Below are positions 62,789-64,000 of a stretch of 64,000 bases of DNA, piece by piece. The stretch's first letter is position 1; each line of letters starts with the position of its first letter. A program made the translations under genes and the position numbers. This DNA comes from Phallusia mammillata. Lineage: Eukaryota > Chordata > Ascidiacea > Phlebobranchia > Ascidiidae. The notes under the pieces are model-generated. The model made no database searches, had not been told where the DNA came from, and saw nothing but the letters and a program-made list of their open reading frames with translations. The stretch covers positions 81,328 through 145,327 of the forward strand of contig QLIY01000290.1 of assembly GCA_003260075.1 (NCBI GenBank), written 5' to 3'.

Positions 62789-64000
62789 CGTCATTGTGAT
62801 GTCATCAGTCACACCGGTAGAGCTATTAACACCATACCTCGCGGGTGATCCACTTTCACAAGGTGGCGAAAAGAGCTGAATTATTTATTTAGCGGCTAAA
62901 GAGGGGAAAATTTTTACATTAGTAACTAAGTTCTCTTGCGAGTTCTATTGAATTTTAAATGCTAATACCTTACCCCGACCCTAAAAGCCCTAACCGTGAG
63001 CATTTTTGGAGATATAAAGTTTTAAATGTGAAAAGTGCCCTTTGCGCCACCTATCGAAATTTAACTAAATGTGGGTGTCCCTTGAGGTATGGTGTTAGTA
63101 GATTTTCCGGTCCTACCACTGTGAAGTTCAACGGGAAACTTTGTGGAGAAGAAGTTTAAAGTCAAGGTCATCTGAGCATCGTGCTACGGTGATCGCCCTA
63201 ATTACTATTTCTTTAACTTATTTATGCCCATGCTTTGCTGTTACTATTTTCGCTTCAAAATGTTCCACTTTTTATCTATGTCGCTTGTTGCGCTGCATAG
63301 TGTCGCGCCACGCAAATCATCGCTTGCTTTTTATTTTTGTGCTCAATCGTACTCTATTTTATTTATTTTGTTTTTGTCCGTTTTTACGCAACGACATTGA
63401 GTTCGTTTTCCAACAACATACTTTTTGCATTTCTGTCTATTTTATTTGTTTGCTTCATAATGTTTGATGCTTTTGCGCAAAAATTGACAGAAGGAAATAT
63501 TGTTTGTCGTTAGCAGCTGTTGCAAAACTGGTCAAAGATTTCGAAAATATTTTGACAGCCAGAAATAGTTATCCTTATTTGAGATCAGTTTGTTATTATG
63601 ATGATGAAATAATCAAATCAATGATATTTGAGTATCTTGGGAAACCACCGAAAAACTGTTTTCCAGTGACGTAGCCTGAAATATACGTACTTATAAAGTC
63701 CTCATACAGTACAAAAATAATTTACAACGTAGAGAATAAACACGTATACACCACCAAAAAATAACTGCAATTTTAGAAAAAAACTCTAGTTAGGTTATAA
63801 TGAGCCCCCCCCCCCCAGTGACGTAGCCTGAAATATACGTACTTATAAAGTCCTCATACAGTGCAAAAATATTTTTACAACCTACAGAATAAACACCTAT
63901 ACACCACCAAAAAATAACTACAATTGTAGAAAAAAACTTTAGTTAGGTTATTATGAAATTAATTTGTGTAGAAATACCTTTTAATAAGAACAAATTGTGT
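62789..64000. other. Region downstream of Wnt, including its 3' UTR
   Basis: AT-rich, no exon supported. A TGACGTCA palindrome overlaps the Wnt stop codon at 62786. The first AATAAA I see is near 63734, so either the 3' UTR is long or another signal is used. Confidence 0.5.
63664..63955. other. Direct duplication around a C run (63805-63816)
   Basis: The segment starting CAGTGACGTAGCCTGAAATA occurs at 63664-63804 and again from 63816, with few changes. Two of the twelve C belong to the second copy (CCAGTG), leaving ten. Confidence 0.75.

Overview
The window looks like nuclear DNA of a chordate with small, AT-rich introns. Three things point to a tunicate, most likely an ascidian such as Ciona: a true connexin (a chordate gap-junction family), a coding region for that connexin split over seven exons instead of the one or two usual in vertebrates, and a compact gene layout. 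The species is an inference; no sequence search was possible. I rebuilt five protein-coding genes by hand from reading frames, GT/AG splice sites and codon phase.

Layout, left to right. About 3.7-15.5 kb, minus strand: an NR4A-family (Nur77/Nurr1/NOR1-type) orphan nuclear receptor. It has two mutually exclusive N-termini, one from distal exons and one from an intronic first exon at 8002-9297, and both join the zinc-finger exons in phase. No ligand-binding domain is encoded in the window. About 12.9-20 kb: a divergent intergenic region. 20020-24953, plus strand: TMEM237, a ciliary transition-zone tetraspan protein, in ten exons. 27976-36912, plus strand: a connexin in seven exons. 38639-49250, minus strand: a small ankyrin-repeat protein resembling ANKRD33/33B, in seven exons. 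55457-62788, plus strand: a Wnt ligand in seven exons; the start of its exon 4 is hidden under a 47-base C run.

The five genes are not an operon. They alternate in strand, have their own introns, and belong to unrelated processes: transcription, cilia, gap junctions, a possible photoreceptor-type ankyrin protein, and Wnt signalling.

Two layers overlie the genes. The first is an assembly layer: at least nine C or G runs of about 10 bases, most of them lying between two near-identical direct copies, and five C runs of 40-80 bases. These behave like gap placeholders or sequencing artefacts joined to uncollapsed haplotypes. They damage the Wnt gene and duplicate part of one ankyrin-gene exon. 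The second is a mobile-element layer: a pair of hAT-type MITEs with clear 8-bp target duplications, CCCGAA-rich inverted-repeat elements, tRNA-derived SINE-like units, and several dispersed elements carrying a hammerhead-ribozyme-like core, best preserved in a TMEM237 intron. The palindrome TGACGTCA (a CRE/ATF site) occurs 22 times by my count, where fewer than one is expected.
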